DNA of 64,000 nucleotides from Arenibacter sp041392165 (GCA_041392165.1 JAWKMN010000005.1:165230-229229); one strand, 5' to 3'. Counted from the first letter of the stretch, positions 1 through 10,529 are shown. Numbers and translations are program-made. The notes: generated by a model from the sequence alone, not told the origin.

Positions 1-921
1 TTGCCAAACACAATTGAGCTCTTCATATTCAAAGATGGCCGTTTGGGTATCGGCAATATTGGATTTCCCGTCTTTTTGAACATAGATCCCGCCGGTAGAA
101 CTTATTCTTTTTGGCCAATCCAATTCCAACATCCACCTTACGGTATCCAACATATGCACACACATATCGCCCATTATACCATTGCCGTACTCCATAAAGG
201 TACGCCACCAACGCCTATGGGGAATTCCATCGTAGGGTCGCAGGGGCGCCGGACCGGTCCACATTTCATAATCCAAAAAATCAGGGACTTTTTCTATGGG
301 AGGATTGCCATTGGCCCGCATATGATAATAGCAGCACATTTCCACATGGGATATCTTCCCCAATAGACCGGCATCCACTATGTTTTTTTTGGCCTCTATT
401 AGATGAGGGGTACTTTTGCGCTGGGTGCCTACCTGCACAACCCTATTGTATTTTCTGGCGGCGGCTACCATGGCTTCCCCTTCAATTACATCAACACTAA
501 TAGGCTTTTGTACATAGACATGTGCCCCGGATTTTAAGGCCTCTATGGTCTGTAGGGCATGCCAGTGGTCTGGGGTGCCAATAAGGACAATGTCCAAATC
601 CTTTTCTGCGAGCATTTTCCTATAATCCCTATAAATTCTAGGTGTTTTTCCGGACGGCTGTCTAAGACTGATCAGGTTGGCGGCTTCTTTCAGTAAATTG
701 CTGTCCACATCACAGATAGAAACTACGTTTACCTTGGTGACCTGCATAAGCCTAAAAAGATCACTTTTTCCATACCAACCCGCACCAATAAGTCCAACAC
801 GGAGCGGTTTGTCCCGATAAATCAGTTCCATACCATAGGATCCAAAGGAGGAAAGAGCTATGGATGCCGCAGCTCCCTTTAAAAAGTGTCTTCTATTGAT
901 GTTAAAAATCTTGGTATCCAT
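1..921 (-). CDS. Gfo/Idh/MocA family oxidoreductase, Tat-exported (3' end cut by window edge)
   Basis: Reading leftward from ATG at 921 there is an open frame of 307 codons that runs off the window, so the C-terminus is missing. The N-terminus carries a twin-arginine signal (NRRHFLKGAAASIALSSF), followed by a Rossmann nucleotide-binding start (VGLIGAGWYG) and the sugar-dehydrogenase signature HVYVQKPISVD, in which Gln replaces the usual Glu of EKP. Later GIMGDMCVHMLDTVRWML matches the substrate-domain helix of this family. Family members oxidise or reduce sugars and inositols with NAD(P); the substrate here is unknown. Export by Tat with a bound cofactor is typical of the Bacteroidetes branch. 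It is one of three such genes in the window. Confidence 0.9.
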   Translation of the reverse strand, partial: MDTKIFNINRRHFLKGAAASIALSSFGSYGMELIYRDKPLRVGLIGAGWYGKSDLFRLMQVTKVNVVSICDVDSNLLKEAANLISLRQPSGKTPRIYRDYRKMLAEKDLDIVLIGTPDHWHALQTIEALKSGAHVYVQKPISVDVIEGEAMVAAARKYNRVVQVGTQRKSTPHLIEAKKNIVDAGLLGKISHVEMCCYYHMRANGNPPIEKVPDFLDYEMWTGPAPLRPYDGIPHRRWWRTFMEYGNGIMGDMCVHMLDTVRWMLELDWPKRISSTGGIYVQKDGKSNIADTQTAIFEYEELNCVWQ

Positions 922-1244
922 GGTTGGTTTATTTATTGGATTATTGGTTCCCAAAAAATACAAAATATCTTTTTTCTTGAGGCCGATTTTATAAAATATC
1001 TTAAAATGGATTATGTTAGGAAACGGAAATGGGTTTCTTTTTGAAATTATTTCCAAATGCCCCATTTTATGGGAACCTTTTGTCGGATGGGGATATTCTT
1101 TTAAGGAAATGACACATACAAAGGTCTTCATGCATAGGGTGTTTCATCTACTGTATATGAGTGAATTATACCCTATTGGAAGATAAAGTTGTGTTATTAC
1201 CCTTATCTTTAAATAAGAATTTTCAATTCCCTAATACTTCTTCG
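922..1244. other. Intergenic region between divergent genes
   Basis: About 320 AT-rich bases lie between the divergent oxidoreductase and permease genes and must hold both promoters. I see no convincing TAnnTTTG box, hairpin or repeat. A GTG at 1161 opens the permease frame upstream, but it encodes 28 residues without family similarity. Confidence 0.4.
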
Positions 1245-2975
1245 ATGAAAAAAAAATTGAATCAATTGGAGGCAACGGCCATATGTGGTAACGATATAAG
1301 TTCCTCTTGTTTATATGTTTCCGCTCTGGCCATAGTTTACTCCGGTCAGTATGCCTGGATTTCCCTTTTGGTAGTGGCCTTTGTCCTGTTTCTTTTTAGA
1401 AGTATTTATGGAGAGGTAGTGGGGGCCCTTCCATTGAACGGAGGTGCGTATAATGCCTTGTTGAATACGACTAAAAAGTCGACCGCATCCCTTGCGGCCG
1501 CATTGACCGTTCTGTCGTATATGGCAACAGCGGTTATATCGGCTAGTGAAGCCATAAAATATGTCCACAGTATATGGAGCTATATTCCGGTTTTGCCGGT
1601 GACCATAGTTTTGATGCTCTGTTTTATGGTCTTGGTTATCATTGGGATTGGTGAATCGTCCAAAGTGGCAATCATTATTTTTTTGTTCCATTTACTTTCA
1701 TTAACCTTACTATGCGCCTATTGCATGGTCTTTTTTGCTCAAAACGGTTTTGAAACCCTGATATCAAATTATAAAGTTCCGTTGGAAGGCAGTGTATTTA
1801 GTGCTTTGTTTCTGGGGTTTTCGGCAGCTATGTTGGGAATCAGTGGCTTTGAAAGTTCGGCCAATTATGTTGAGGAGCAAGAGGCAGGCGTATTTCCAAA
1901 GACCTTGCGCAATATGTGGGTGGTGGTTACCGTATTTAATCCCTTGATAGCGTTTCTCGCCCTTGCCATTATTCCGGTCCATTTGATAACGTCCAATCAG
2001 GATGCCTTACTTTCGTACATGGCCAATGTATCCGGGGGTAATTGGCTTTCCATTCTGGTGGGCATTGATGCATCATTGGTCTTGAGCGGGGCCGTGCTTA
2101 CATCCTTTGTTGGGGTGGGTGGGCTTATGGAGCGCATGGCATTGGATCGTATTCTTCCCAAATTTTTATTAAAGAAAAATAAGTCGGGCAGTTCCTATAT
2201 GATCTATGTGTTTTTCTTTATACTTTGTGTGTCCATATTATTGGCAACCAAAGGTAATTTAGCTAAATTGGCCGGTGTTTATACCATAGCCTTTTTGTCG
2301 GTAATGGTATTGTTCGGATTGGGGAACATGATGCTTAAAATAAATAGGGCCAAATTGCCCCGCCCGGAAAAATCAAGTTGGTTGGGCTTAACGGTGGCCA
2401 TTCTTGCAGTTATAACAGCTATATTGGGGAACATTATTCTAAACCCTTCCTATTTGGCCATATTTACGGAATATCTTATACCTACACTGATCGTGGTATT
2501 TTTTATGTTATATCGCACATCTATTTTTAAGGTATTTTTGGATGTTCTCAGCTATATTTTTCCAGACAAGGGTCAATTGTTCAAGACTTTGCATCAAGGC
2601 ACGGGAAAATTATTGACCACCATTAATAAGCAACAGTTTATCTTTTTTACCAATCATGATGATGTGGCTACCTTGAACAAGGTGATGCTCTATATTAAAA
2701 AGAATGAACCCACCAGAATACTTAAAATTGTTGCCGTTGTAGATGAAAAGCATAAGGTAGTATCTAATTTAAAGAAGGATATAGAGGTTTTGGATAGGGC
2801 CTATCCCGATATTCAAATCCAGTTTATTGAAGAAATGGGAGAGTTTGGTCCGGAAAAAATAAAGGAACTTTCAAAACGATGGGGAATTCCAGTTAATTTT
2901 ATGTTCATTGGTTCCCCAGGGGATAAATTTCCCTATAAGATCCAGGAATTGGGAGATGTAAGACTTATCATTTAG
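1245..2975 (+). CDS. APC superfamily amino acid permease with C-terminal cytosolic domain
   Basis: An integral membrane transporter of 576 residues. From ATG 1245 the protein starts MKKKLNQLEATAICGNDISSS, the usual amino-terminal helix of APC-superfamily amino acid/polyamine permeases with the unwound Gly-rich first segment. About twelve hydrophobic segments follow up to roughly residue 440 and include SGFESSANYVEEQ, a family motif. The last 130 or so residues are soluble with alternating beta/alpha character (IFFTNHDDVATLNKVMLYI), resembling a regulatory or USP-like domain. The same frame is open from GTG 1161, but the ATG fits the family start better. Substrate cannot be told. The HMA-like gene follows after 146 bases. 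Confidence 0.85.
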   Translation: MKKKLNQLEATAICGNDISSSCLYVSALAIVYSGQYAWISLLVVAFVLFLFRSIYGEVVGALPLNGGAYNALLNTTKKSTASLAAALTVLSYMATAVISASEAIKYVHSIWSYIPVLPVTIVLMLCFMVLVIIGIGESSKVAIIIFLFHLLSLTLLCAYCMVFFAQNGFETLISNYKVPLEGSVFSALFLGFSAAMLGISGFESSANYVEEQEAGVFPKTLRNMWVVVTVFNPLIAFLALAIIPVHLITSNQDALLSYMANVSGGNWLSILVGIDASLVLSGAVLTSFVGVGGLMERMALDRILPKFLLKKNKSGSSYMIYVFFFILCVSILLATKGNLAKLAGVYTIAFLSVMVLFGLGNMMLKINRAKLPRPEKSSWLGLTVAILAVITAILGNIILNPSYLAIFTEYLIPTLIVVFFMLYRTSIFKVFLDVLSYIFPDKGQLFKTLHQGTGKLLTTINKQQFIFFTNHDDVATLNKVMLYIKKNEPTRILKIVAVVDEKHKVVSNLKKDIEVLDRAYPDIQIQFIEEMGEFGPEKIKELSKRWGIPVNFMFIGSPGDKFPYKIQELGDVRLII

Positions 2976-3121
2976 AATATTGTTTTGAAAGTTATAGTAT
3001 TTATAACCTTAATGTCTTTCTTAGTTTTTGTAAATTTATATTGGGTTTACAGGATTGTGATGGATATAGGTTTAACGATGTGTAGGTCCGTTAGTTATTT
3101 ATTGACAAACAGCAATTTATT

Positions 3122-3379
3122 ATGGGTATTTTATCTGAAAATGTAATTCCCGGCAATCACGGAAAAGTATTTGGAACCAATGCCAAAGAGGTTAATGATA
3201 TTAGGAGGATCAAGGAGAACCTATTAAAAATTGAAGGTGTGAAAAATGTAATTTTCAATGACGATTTCCCGGTAGAGTTTACAGTTTATACCACTAAAAT
3301 GGTTGAAATAAAAGAGATTGAGAATATGGTAAAAGGCTTAGGGTTTCATGCCATACCCAAGGGACTGTTTTCTTTATAA
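3122..3379 (+). CDS. Small HMA-like (ferredoxin-fold) protein lacking the metal cysteines
   Basis: A protein of 85 residues with the beta-alpha-beta pattern of heavy-metal-associated domains: IKENLLKIEGVKNVIFND, then a strand (EFTVYTTK), then IENMVKGLGFHAIPKGL. The CxxC metal-binding pair is absent and the protein contains no cysteine, so metal binding by the canonical site is unlikely. It lies downstream of the permease on the same strand and might be cotranscribed with it. Function unknown; the assignment rests on fold-like pattern only. Confidence 0.7.
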   Translation: MGILSENVIPGNHGKVFGTNAKEVNDIRRIKENLLKIEGVKNVIFNDDFPVEFTVYTTKMVEIKEIENMVKGLGFHAIPKGLFSL

Positions 3380-3415
3380 GGGAATAACAATATCTAAATG
3401 CCTCCTTTGGTTTTT

Positions 3416-5383
3416 TTAAAAGCTTTGTTCTTTATCGGACATTAGTTCAAGTTCAATTTTATCGAGTCCATAATCCAAATACAGTTTAATAATGGCCGCT
3501 ACCGACCATGCTTGGTGAATACAACCTTTGCCCTCCTGGGGGGCATTACCGTCAAAGATCTCGGAAATGCAATGGATGCCATTGTCCTTATAAAAATGTT
3601 TGCGCAACGGCTCCAGTTCCAACAATACTTTTTTCTTGTTATTTAAGGAAGTACCGTAGATCTTAAAATAGGCTTGAAAATATTCGTGAAGTAGAAAAGG
3701 CCAAACCGTTCCTTGGTGGTAGGCATGGTCCCGGGACCATTGATCACCTTCATAGTTAGGTCTATATTCTGGGTTGTCAGGATCTAGGGTACGCAGGCCA
3801 AAGGGGGTATAAAGTTTGTTTTCCAACGTCTTAAAAATGGTCTTTTGTTGTTCGGTGTCCAAAATGCAGAAAGGTAGGCTAAGGCAATATATTTGATTGG
3901 GACGCAAGCTATTGTCCTTCAATTTTTCAGGGATGATCACATCATATAAAGTTCCTTGTGCATTGGTGAAAAAATGGGTGAAATTCGACTCAAATTTATC
4001 AATTAATTCCAGGTAACAGCTTCCAACTTCAACTTCAAGAATTTGGCAGAATTTTTCGTAAATTCTAAGGGCATTGTACCAAAGCGCATTCACTTCCACA
4101 GGGCAGCCTATTCTAGGGGTAATGACCTTGCCACCTACAATGGCGTCCATCCAGGTTAGCTGTACATTGGGTTCCCCTCCGTATATAAATCCTTCCTTGG
4201 TAATTTGAATATGGTAACGGACACCGGCAATATGCCGGTCCAATATATTTTTTAATATCCCGATATGATCTTCCAAGAATTCCTTATCCTCAAATTTTTG
4301 ATGGTAATCGTAGCTGGCCACAAAAAGCCAAAGCGTGGCGTCCATGGTATTGTAAGGAACGGGGTCTTTGGCGTTATCGGGAAACCGGTCCGGGATCATT
4401 CCCTGGTCCACACTTTTAAAAAAAGTACTCAAAATAGATTTGGACAATTCCTTCTTGCCAGTGGCTATGGTCAATCCGCGCATGGCGATCATGGTATCCC
4501 TTCCCCAATCCGTAAACCAGTGATAACCGGCAATTATGGACATACTATTGGTAGATTTTCTGTTGACCAAAAATTGTTCTCCGGACATCATTAGGTCATG
4601 GAGGAACTTGGGAGCAAACTTTTTTTGGCCGGGTGTACTTTTTTGGTTGTTTTGGGGCAGAATTTCTTCCATATCTTTTCCTACCATGTCCTCTTCGATG
4701 GTGAAATACAATATAAGATCTTCCCCGGGCTGCAGTTCATGTACCAGGTATCCTATTTTATAATAGTCGCACGCCGATCCTAGGCCACGGGCCTTGCCTT
4801 TGGAGAGGATAATATATTTAAACCAATCACGGGCCTCAAAATATTGTCCTGCCGTCCATCCTGTAAAAACAGGATGGCTTCCATATTTGGGGTAGGTTTT
4901 TATGTGGCCATTATAAAACTCGGTGAAGAAATTATAGCATGAAGCCTCGTGAAAGGTGGTATGAAAGTCATTATAGGCGTAGAGGGGATGTAGCTTCAAG
5001 ACGTATGGCCTATTTCCGCAGTTACTGTAGGTAAGTAGAGTGGTGTTGGATCCTGATATCATTTGTACATTTTTACGCAAGGCCCAATCATGGCCTGCAA
5101 ATAGCCATGTAGGTGTGGGGTCAACATCAAAATCCTTTAAGTATCGACCTCCATTTGGAAAAACCGTTTTAGGATATTGATTGGTGGAAATATCATGGTA
5201 TTGGCCATCCATTAGAATGCGTTCTTCAATTTTTGCTACCACTACGGTGCGGTTGGTAGGCGGTTCAAATGCCGCTACCAATAGGCCGTGGTACTGTCTT
5301 GTATTGGCACCGTTAATGGCACCGGAGGCATAACCCCCCAGGCCGTTGGTAGCCAACCATTCCTTGTTGAACAAACTTTCCAA
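3416..5383 (-). CDS. Amylo-alpha-1,6-glucosidase / glycogen debranching enzyme
   Basis: Predicted cytosolic glucosidase of 655 residues that would remove alpha-1,6-linked glucose from glycogen or limit dextrins. The N-terminus KEWLATNGLGGYASGAINGA and NTRQYHGLLVA is the signature of the archaeal/bacterial GDE N-domain. The C-terminal (alpha/alpha)6 part carries GYHWFTDWGRDTMIAMRGL at residues 287-305, with the catalytic-region Asp292 and Asp296, then YNTMDATLWLFVA and DQWSRDHAYHQGTVWPFL. No ATG fits: the frame is closed by a TAA 20 bases upstream, and TTG at 5383 is the best start. It begins 4 bases after the reconstructed stop of the upstream MGH1-like gene, so the two are probably translationally coupled. 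Confidence 0.88.
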   Translation of the reverse strand: MESLFNKEWLATNGLGGYASGAINGANTRQYHGLLVAAFEPPTNRTVVVAKIEERILMDGQYHDISTNQYPKTVFPNGGRYLKDFDVDPTPTWLFAGHDWALRKNVQMISGSNTTLLTYSNCGNRPYVLKLHPLYAYNDFHTTFHEASCYNFFTEFYNGHIKTYPKYGSHPVFTGWTAGQYFEARDWFKYIILSKGKARGLGSACDYYKIGYLVHELQPGEDLILYFTIEEDMVGKDMEEILPQNNQKSTPGQKKFAPKFLHDLMMSGEQFLVNRKSTNSMSIIAGYHWFTDWGRDTMIAMRGLTIATGKKELSKSILSTFFKSVDQGMIPDRFPDNAKDPVPYNTMDATLWLFVASYDYHQKFEDKEFLEDHIGILKNILDRHIAGVRYHIQITKEGFIYGGEPNVQLTWMDAIVGGKVITPRIGCPVEVNALWYNALRIYEKFCQILEVEVGSCYLELIDKFESNFTHFFTNAQGTLYDVIIPEKLKDNSLRPNQIYCLSLPFCILDTEQQKTIFKTLENKLYTPFGLRTLDPDNPEYRPNYEGDQWSRDHAYHQGTVWPFLLHEYFQAYFKIYGTSLNNKKKVLLELEPLRKHFYKDNGIHCISEIFDGNAPQEGKGCIHQAWSVAAIIKLYLDYGLDKIELELMSDKEQSF

Positions 5384-5387
5384 ATTG

Positions 5388-8028
5388 CTATTGTATTTCT
5401 TCCATTAGATTCACTATCAAGGCGGTCCATCCGGTTTGGTGTGAAGCCCCGACACCCTGCCACTATCCCCGTGAAAATATTCGTAAAATAGGAGCAGCTC
5501 CTTGAAATGGGGGTCTTGGTATTTTTTTCCTTGTGTAATTGGTGAATGGGCCTATTGCCACTGGCATCCTTTTCAAAAAGCCGTATCAGTCTTTTGCCGA
5601 TTTCATTACCAATATCCTTTAAATTCATCATATTGCCATTGCCCGTGGGATAAGAAAATTCCAACTTGTTTCCAAAATAGCTATGGTACTCCCTCAAGGA
5701 ATTGATAAACAAATAGTTCATGGGTATCCAAATAGGCCCTCTCCAATTGGAATTGCCCCCAAATAGTCCGGTGGTAGATTCTGCAGGCTCGTAATTGATC
5801 CCATAGATTTGACCATTTATGTGGATAGTGTATGGATTTTCATGGATTTTGGATAAGGATCTGATACCGAATTGCGAAAGAAATTCTTTTTCGTCCAAGA
5901 TACTACCTATCAGCTTTTGTAATCGTTCTTTTGGTACAAGTGATAAAAGTACATCCTGATTTTCGAAGTATTCCTCCATAACCTGATATTTTGCATTCTC
6001 AATGCGGTGCCTGCGAAACCACTCCATACTCTTTCTAAACCGTGGCAGTTTGTCCAAACATTCTTTTTTAATGTTCAAAACCGCTGTTAGGGATAACAAT
6101 CCCGAAATGGAGCGTACTTTAATGGGTAAGGATTCCCCATTGGGAAATATCAACTTATCATAGAAAAAACCTTCGTTTTCATCCCATGAACCGTTATAAT
6201 CCTGACTTATATTGTTCAGGGCTTCCGCTATAAAGACAAAATGCCCAAAATATTTCATGGTCATATCCTCAAAAGAGATATCTTCCAATGCTATTTCCAA
6301 GGCTATTTCCAACATATTTAAACAATATAGGGCCATCCATGAGGTTCCATCTACCTGTTCCAATACCCCGCCCCCTGGGATATCGCGACTACGATCAAAG
6401 ACCCCAATATTGTCCAGACCTAAAAATCCCCCTTCAAAAACGTTGTTTTCAAGACTATCCTCCCGGTTCACCCACCAGGTAAAATTAAGGGCCAGTTTGT
6501 TGAACATCCGTTTTAAAAAAACAATGTCCCCCTTCCCGGTCTTTTTTTTCTCTATCTGATACACCTGTAAAGAGGCCCAGGCTTGTACTGGAGGGTTAAC
6601 ATCGCTGAAATTCCATTCATATGCCGGGATCTGTCCGTTCGGTGCCATATACCATTCTTTGGTAAATAGCAACAGTTGATCCTTGGCGAAACTTGGATCC
6701 ACCAAGGCCAGGCCAACACAATGGAATGCCGTATCCCAGGCTGCGAACCAGGGATATTCCCATTTGTCCGGCATGGCAAGGATATCATGGTTCCTCAGTG
6801 TTTTCCATTCCTTGTTCCTTCCGTTAAACCTACTTTTTGGGGGAGGCATCTCTTTATGGTCCCCGTTCAGCCACCTTTCCACTTCGTAATTGTAGTATTG
6901 CTTGGACCATAAAAGTCCTGCAATGGCCTGTTTTTGTATTTCTTTGGCTTCCTTGTTGACAGTTTTAAAGGTAGTATCCAGAAATTCTTGGGATTCTTGG
7001 ATTCTTTTAGAAAAGGTAGTTTCGAAGCCCTTGTCGAATGGGGTGTCCAGGGAGGAAGAGGTCAATCGCAATTTAATGGTTTTTATTTCCCCACCTTCAA
7101 GGTGCCATTCGTACAAGGGGGCAAATTTGGTTCCTTCATTATTTTCGGCTATTATGGAATAATCGTTGTTTACCACTGAATTGTGAAAAAGATCTTTTTT
7201 GAAAGGATGATCGTTGGGTTGCGCATAGACCTTTTCCATATTGGTCTCGTTCTCGGTAAACAATAATCGGGACGGTGCTTCAAAATAGAGGTTGTAGTTA
7301 CCTACATAGATATGATCTATGGAAACAAAAGTATGCCCGTTAAGTGTTTGTTTTTTTATGATCGGTTTTTCGGGCATGCCTACGAAACTCCACAGATTTC
7401 TAGTCCACAGGGTGGGTAGGAGATGTATGGGTGCCGACTTTAAACCTCTATTGGCAATGGTAATTTTAATAAGAAGGTCTTCATTGTCCGCCTTGGCATA
7501 TTCCGTAACAACATCAAAATACTCATCGTTATCGAAGATGCCGGTATCCAAAAGCTCGTACTCGGAATCGTATTTTCCACGCCTTCCGTTTTCTTCCACC
7601 AATTGTATGTAGGGAAATTCGTTCTGTGGATATTTGTACAGATGCTTCATATAGGAATGGGTAGGGGTATTCTCCAAATAATAATAAAGTTCCTTAACAT
7701 CTTCGCCGTGGTTCCCTTGAGGCCCTGTTAGGCCAAAAAGTCGCTCCTTCAGGATACGGTCCTTACCGTTCCATAGGGAAATTCCAAAGCAGATATTACA
7801 ATATCGGTCGGATATACCGGCTATGCCATCTTCGCCCCATCTGTAAGCCCTACTGCGGGAGTCGTCGTGCGAAAAGTAATTCCAGGCATCCCCGTCCGCA
7901 CTGTAATCTTCCCTAACCGTTCCCCATTGCCGCTCACTTAAATAGGGCCCCCATTTAAGCCAATCCTTTTTATTCGATCGGGAATCGTCCAATCGTTTTT
8001 GTTCTTGGGCTGTTTTTTCTTTATCCAT
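5388..8028 (-). pseudogene. MGH1-like glycoside hydrolase (glucosidase family), frameshifted near its 3' end
   Basis: ATG at 8028 opens a long glycosidase of the MGH1-like (alpha/alpha)6 family: PYLSERQWGTVREDYSADG at the start, then FAAWDTAFHCVGLALVDP, PAYEWNFSDVNPPVQAWA, LGLDNIGVFDRS and NSNWRGPIWIPMNYL. After IHQLHKEK the frame fails. One added base in the 7-T run at 5522-5528 and one in the C run at 5455-5457 restore DPHFKELLLFYEYFHGDSGR, then GVGASHQTGWTALIVNLM and a stop at 5390-5388, which is the conserved C-terminus of the family. Uncorrected, the frame runs on to 5275 and overlaps the next gene with an aberrant tail. The full product would be about 880 residues. Both lesions are in homopolymers, so sequencing error is more likely than decay. 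It precedes the debranching enzyme, suggesting alpha-glucan processing. Confidence 0.85.
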
Positions 8029-8218
8029 TCCAAAAAATCACTTAAAAAGGGCAATGCGGTCAGCCATTGGGGTACGCATTTGGCGCCTATTAATTCTACA
8101 ATTAAAGATAATGTATGTTTAACACATTTTTAACCTGTCATCAGCTTAAATAATAACTTGGATGGCATTTTTTTTGAGGCTAATGATAACAAAAACGGAG
8201 GTTTAATTAAAAGTTTTA

Positions 8219-8731
8219 ATGATGAAAAAGTTGTTATCCACTCTTTTGTTGGGACTTATCTTGGTTTCATGCCAAGCCCAGGACGACCCTAGTAGACCCA
8301 AGGTTGATTTGGCAGAAAAAAATGCGGATAGTAATTCCGTAGATACACCGAAAACAAGTTGGAAGGTAGATAAGAAATACGATGAAAACGGAAATGTTAT
8401 AGGATATGACTCCATTTACACCTATTCTTACAGCAACATCAAGAATTTGCCAATGGAGATGGGCCTGGACAGCATTATGGGCGCTATGAAGTTTTTTTCT
8501 CAGGATAATCTATCCACTTTTATGGAGGAGTATAATTTGGGACGGACAAAGGATATGGATTCCCTCTTGAACGGCAACCAATATTTTAAGGATTTCTTTG
8601 AAGGGCAGGACAATGATAACTTTTCCGATATAAGGAAACTGTTCCAACAAATGGATTCCCTTCAAAATATGCTGATGGAAAGGCATGGAAATTTTAAACC
8701 GAAGGCTCTCGAAGAAAAGTCTAAAATATAG
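8219..8731 (+). CDS. Hypothetical lipoprotein
   Basis: A 170-residue protein with a type II signal: MMKKLLSTLLLGLILVSC, lipobox LVSC with the lipidated Cys at 18. The mature part is acidic and hydrophilic (DSNSVDTPKTSWKVDKKYDE; FQQMDSLQNMLMERHGNF) with no recognised domain. ATG 8222 is an equally good start. It is transcribed divergently from the MGH1-like gene and precedes an oxidoreductase after 250 bases. No function can be given. Confidence 0.7.
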   Translation: MMKKLLSTLLLGLILVSCQAQDDPSRPKVDLAEKNADSNSVDTPKTSWKVDKKYDENGNVIGYDSIYTYSYSNIKNLPMEMGLDSIMGAMKFFSQDNLSTFMEEYNLGRTKDMDSLLNGNQYFKDFFEGQDNDNFSDIRKLFQQMDSLQNMLMERHGNFKPKALEEKSKI

Positions 8732-8982
8732 GCAAATTACCTTATTTAAAATTTAAAGATACCTGATAGTTATAGTCTATTTTTGAGGTTAGGGGGTGAA
8801 TTTTGCCGTTTTAGGATATTTTGGAATATTTAACATAATTGATACCATTCTTTAAAAATGTACATTGTACGTTTCCAAATAAATCTCTATCTTGACCGCC
8901 AGTTCTTGTCCTTCGATTTATGTTTTGGGCAATGACCTATCATTATTATATAAAAACTAAAACTAAGCAAACAGGAAATACT

Positions 8983-10299
8983 ATGACCAATATTAAAAAT
9001 AGTAGAAGAGATTTTGTTAAGAGCAGTGCTTTGGTTACCGGAGCTATGATGTTGCCTACCATGCAGATGAATGCCATGGTAAATGTAGCTAATGAGAAGA
9101 AATTAAAGATAGCCTTGATCGGTTGTGGTGGCCGTGGTACTGGTGCTGCACAACATGCTTTGAACGCGGATCCGAATGTTGAGTTGGTGGCAATGGCCGA
9201 TGCTTTCGAGGACAGATTGCAGAATAGTTTAATGAATCTGCAAAAGGAGTATAAGGATACCAAGAAGGTAAATGTGCCCAAGGCCAATCAGTTTGTAGGT
9301 TTTGATGGGGCAGAAAAGGCCATAGACTTGGCAGATGTGGTTATACTGGCCACTCCTCCGGGATTTAGACCGCAGCATTTTGAATATGCCGTTAATGCAG
9401 GGAAACATGTATTTATGGAAAAACCGGTAGCTACGGATGTACCGGGAATTCGGAAAGTGTTGGCCGCGGCACAGATAGCAAAGGATAAAAAATTAAATGT
9501 GGTCGTAGGCCTACAAAGACATTATCAGGACAACTATTTGGCCGGATTGCAACATATAAAGGATAATAAGATTGGAAAAATAGTATCTGGTCAGGTATAC
9601 TGGAACAGTGGGGGAGTTTGGGTAAGGGAAAGGAAGCCCGGACAGTCCGAGCTGGAATACCAGATGCGCAATTGGTATTACTTCAACTGGTTGTGCGGAG
9701 ACCATATTTTGGAACAACACATTCACAATATAGATGTGGCCAACTGGTTTATTGGGGAGTATCCCATTTCTGCCCAAGGCTTTGGGGGCAGACAGGTGAG
9801 GACCGGAAAGGATCATGGGGAAATTTTTGACCATCATTTTGTGGAATACACCTATCCTAGTGGTGCGGTTATCGCCAGCCAATGTCGACATATGCCCGAG
9901 ACCATGAGCAGGGTAGCAGAGACCTTCCAAGGGACCAAAGGGACTATTGAAACCTATGGGAATAATACTTTTATTAAGGATTATAATGGAGGCGAAATAT
10001 TTACACACCGTGGCAAGGATGATCCAAATCCTTATCAGGTAGAGCATATCAAACTTTTTGAATCCATAAGGAACAAAGGAGTAATTTCCGATGCCGAAAA
10101 CGGGGCCCACAGTACTATGAGTGCCATTATAGGTAGAATGGCCACTTATTCTGGTCACGTTATTAAATTGGAAGAGGCCATGACTTCCAACATTGATCTG
10201 GCGCCGGACAATTTAACCTGGGATTCCCCGGCACCTGTACAGCCCAATGCCGATGGCACTTATAACATTCCCATACCGGGGAAGACGGTGGTGATTTAA
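8983..10299 (+). CDS. Gfo/Idh/MocA family oxidoreductase, Tat-exported
   Basis: A 438-residue secreted NAD(P)-dependent sugar/inositol oxidoreductase homologue. ATG 8983 is chosen because it puts the twin-arginine signal NSRRDFVKSSALVTGAMM at the very N-terminus; the same frame is open from ATG 8920, but the extra 21 residues look non-coding. Rossmann motif IALIGCGGRGTGAAQ, active-site EKP in HVFMEKPVATD, and EQHIHNIDVANW of the C-terminal domain are all present. A strong terminator follows at 10322, so it probably ends its own transcript. The sulfatase gene lies downstream, which hints at a role in carbohydrate degradation; substrate unknown. Confidence 0.9.
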   Translation: MTNIKNSRRDFVKSSALVTGAMMLPTMQMNAMVNVANEKKLKIALIGCGGRGTGAAQHALNADPNVELVAMADAFEDRLQNSLMNLQKEYKDTKKVNVPKANQFVGFDGAEKAIDLADVVILATPPGFRPQHFEYAVNAGKHVFMEKPVATDVPGIRKVLAAAQIAKDKKLNVVVGLQRHYQDNYLAGLQHIKDNKIGKIVSGQVYWNSGGVWVRERKPGQSELEYQMRNWYYFNWLCGDHILEQHIHNIDVANWFIGEYPISAQGFGGRQVRTGKDHGEIFDHHFVEYTYPSGAVIASQCRHMPETMSRVAETFQGTKGTIETYGNNTFIKDYNGGEIFTHRGKDDPNPYQVEHIKLFESIRNKGVISDAENGAHSTMSAIIGRMATYSGHVIKLEEAMTSNIDLAPDNLTWDSPAPVQPNADGTYNIPIPGKTVVI

Positions 10300-10321
10300 G
10301 GTGCCAAATACTATAATATTT

Positions 10322-10364
10322 AATCCCAAACTTTCTTGGTTTTAGAGAGTTTGGGATTTTTTTG
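10322..10364 (+). terminator. Rho-independent terminator after the oxidoreductase
   Basis: Perfect 11-bp inverted repeat AATCCCAAACT / AGTTTGGGATT with a 15-base loop, followed directly by a T-run (TTTTTTTG). It lies 22 bases after the stop codon at 10299. Confidence 0.88.
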
Positions 10365-10529
10365 TTGGTCCAAACAACATTTATAGAAATATCTGAGCCA
10401 ATTTAAACAAGGCTGATTTTCTGGAAGTGTTTAATTTTAGCCTTGGATCGGGTGTTTTTTAACAAAGAAACTCATGTTATTTAAAAAGACCACATTCCTT
10501 TCAGGAAAACTTTAGGCAATGGCTATTGT

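Noticed and set aside
5275..5383. Apparent 109-base overlap between the MGH1-like gene and the debranching enzyme
   Set aside because: Caused by the frameshifted tail; the corrected frame stops at 5388, before the TTG start at 5383.
9511..10158. 215-codon open frame on the minus strand
   Set aside because: It lies entirely inside the well-supported Gfo/Idh/MocA gene at 8983-10299 and shows no family motif; a shadow frame.
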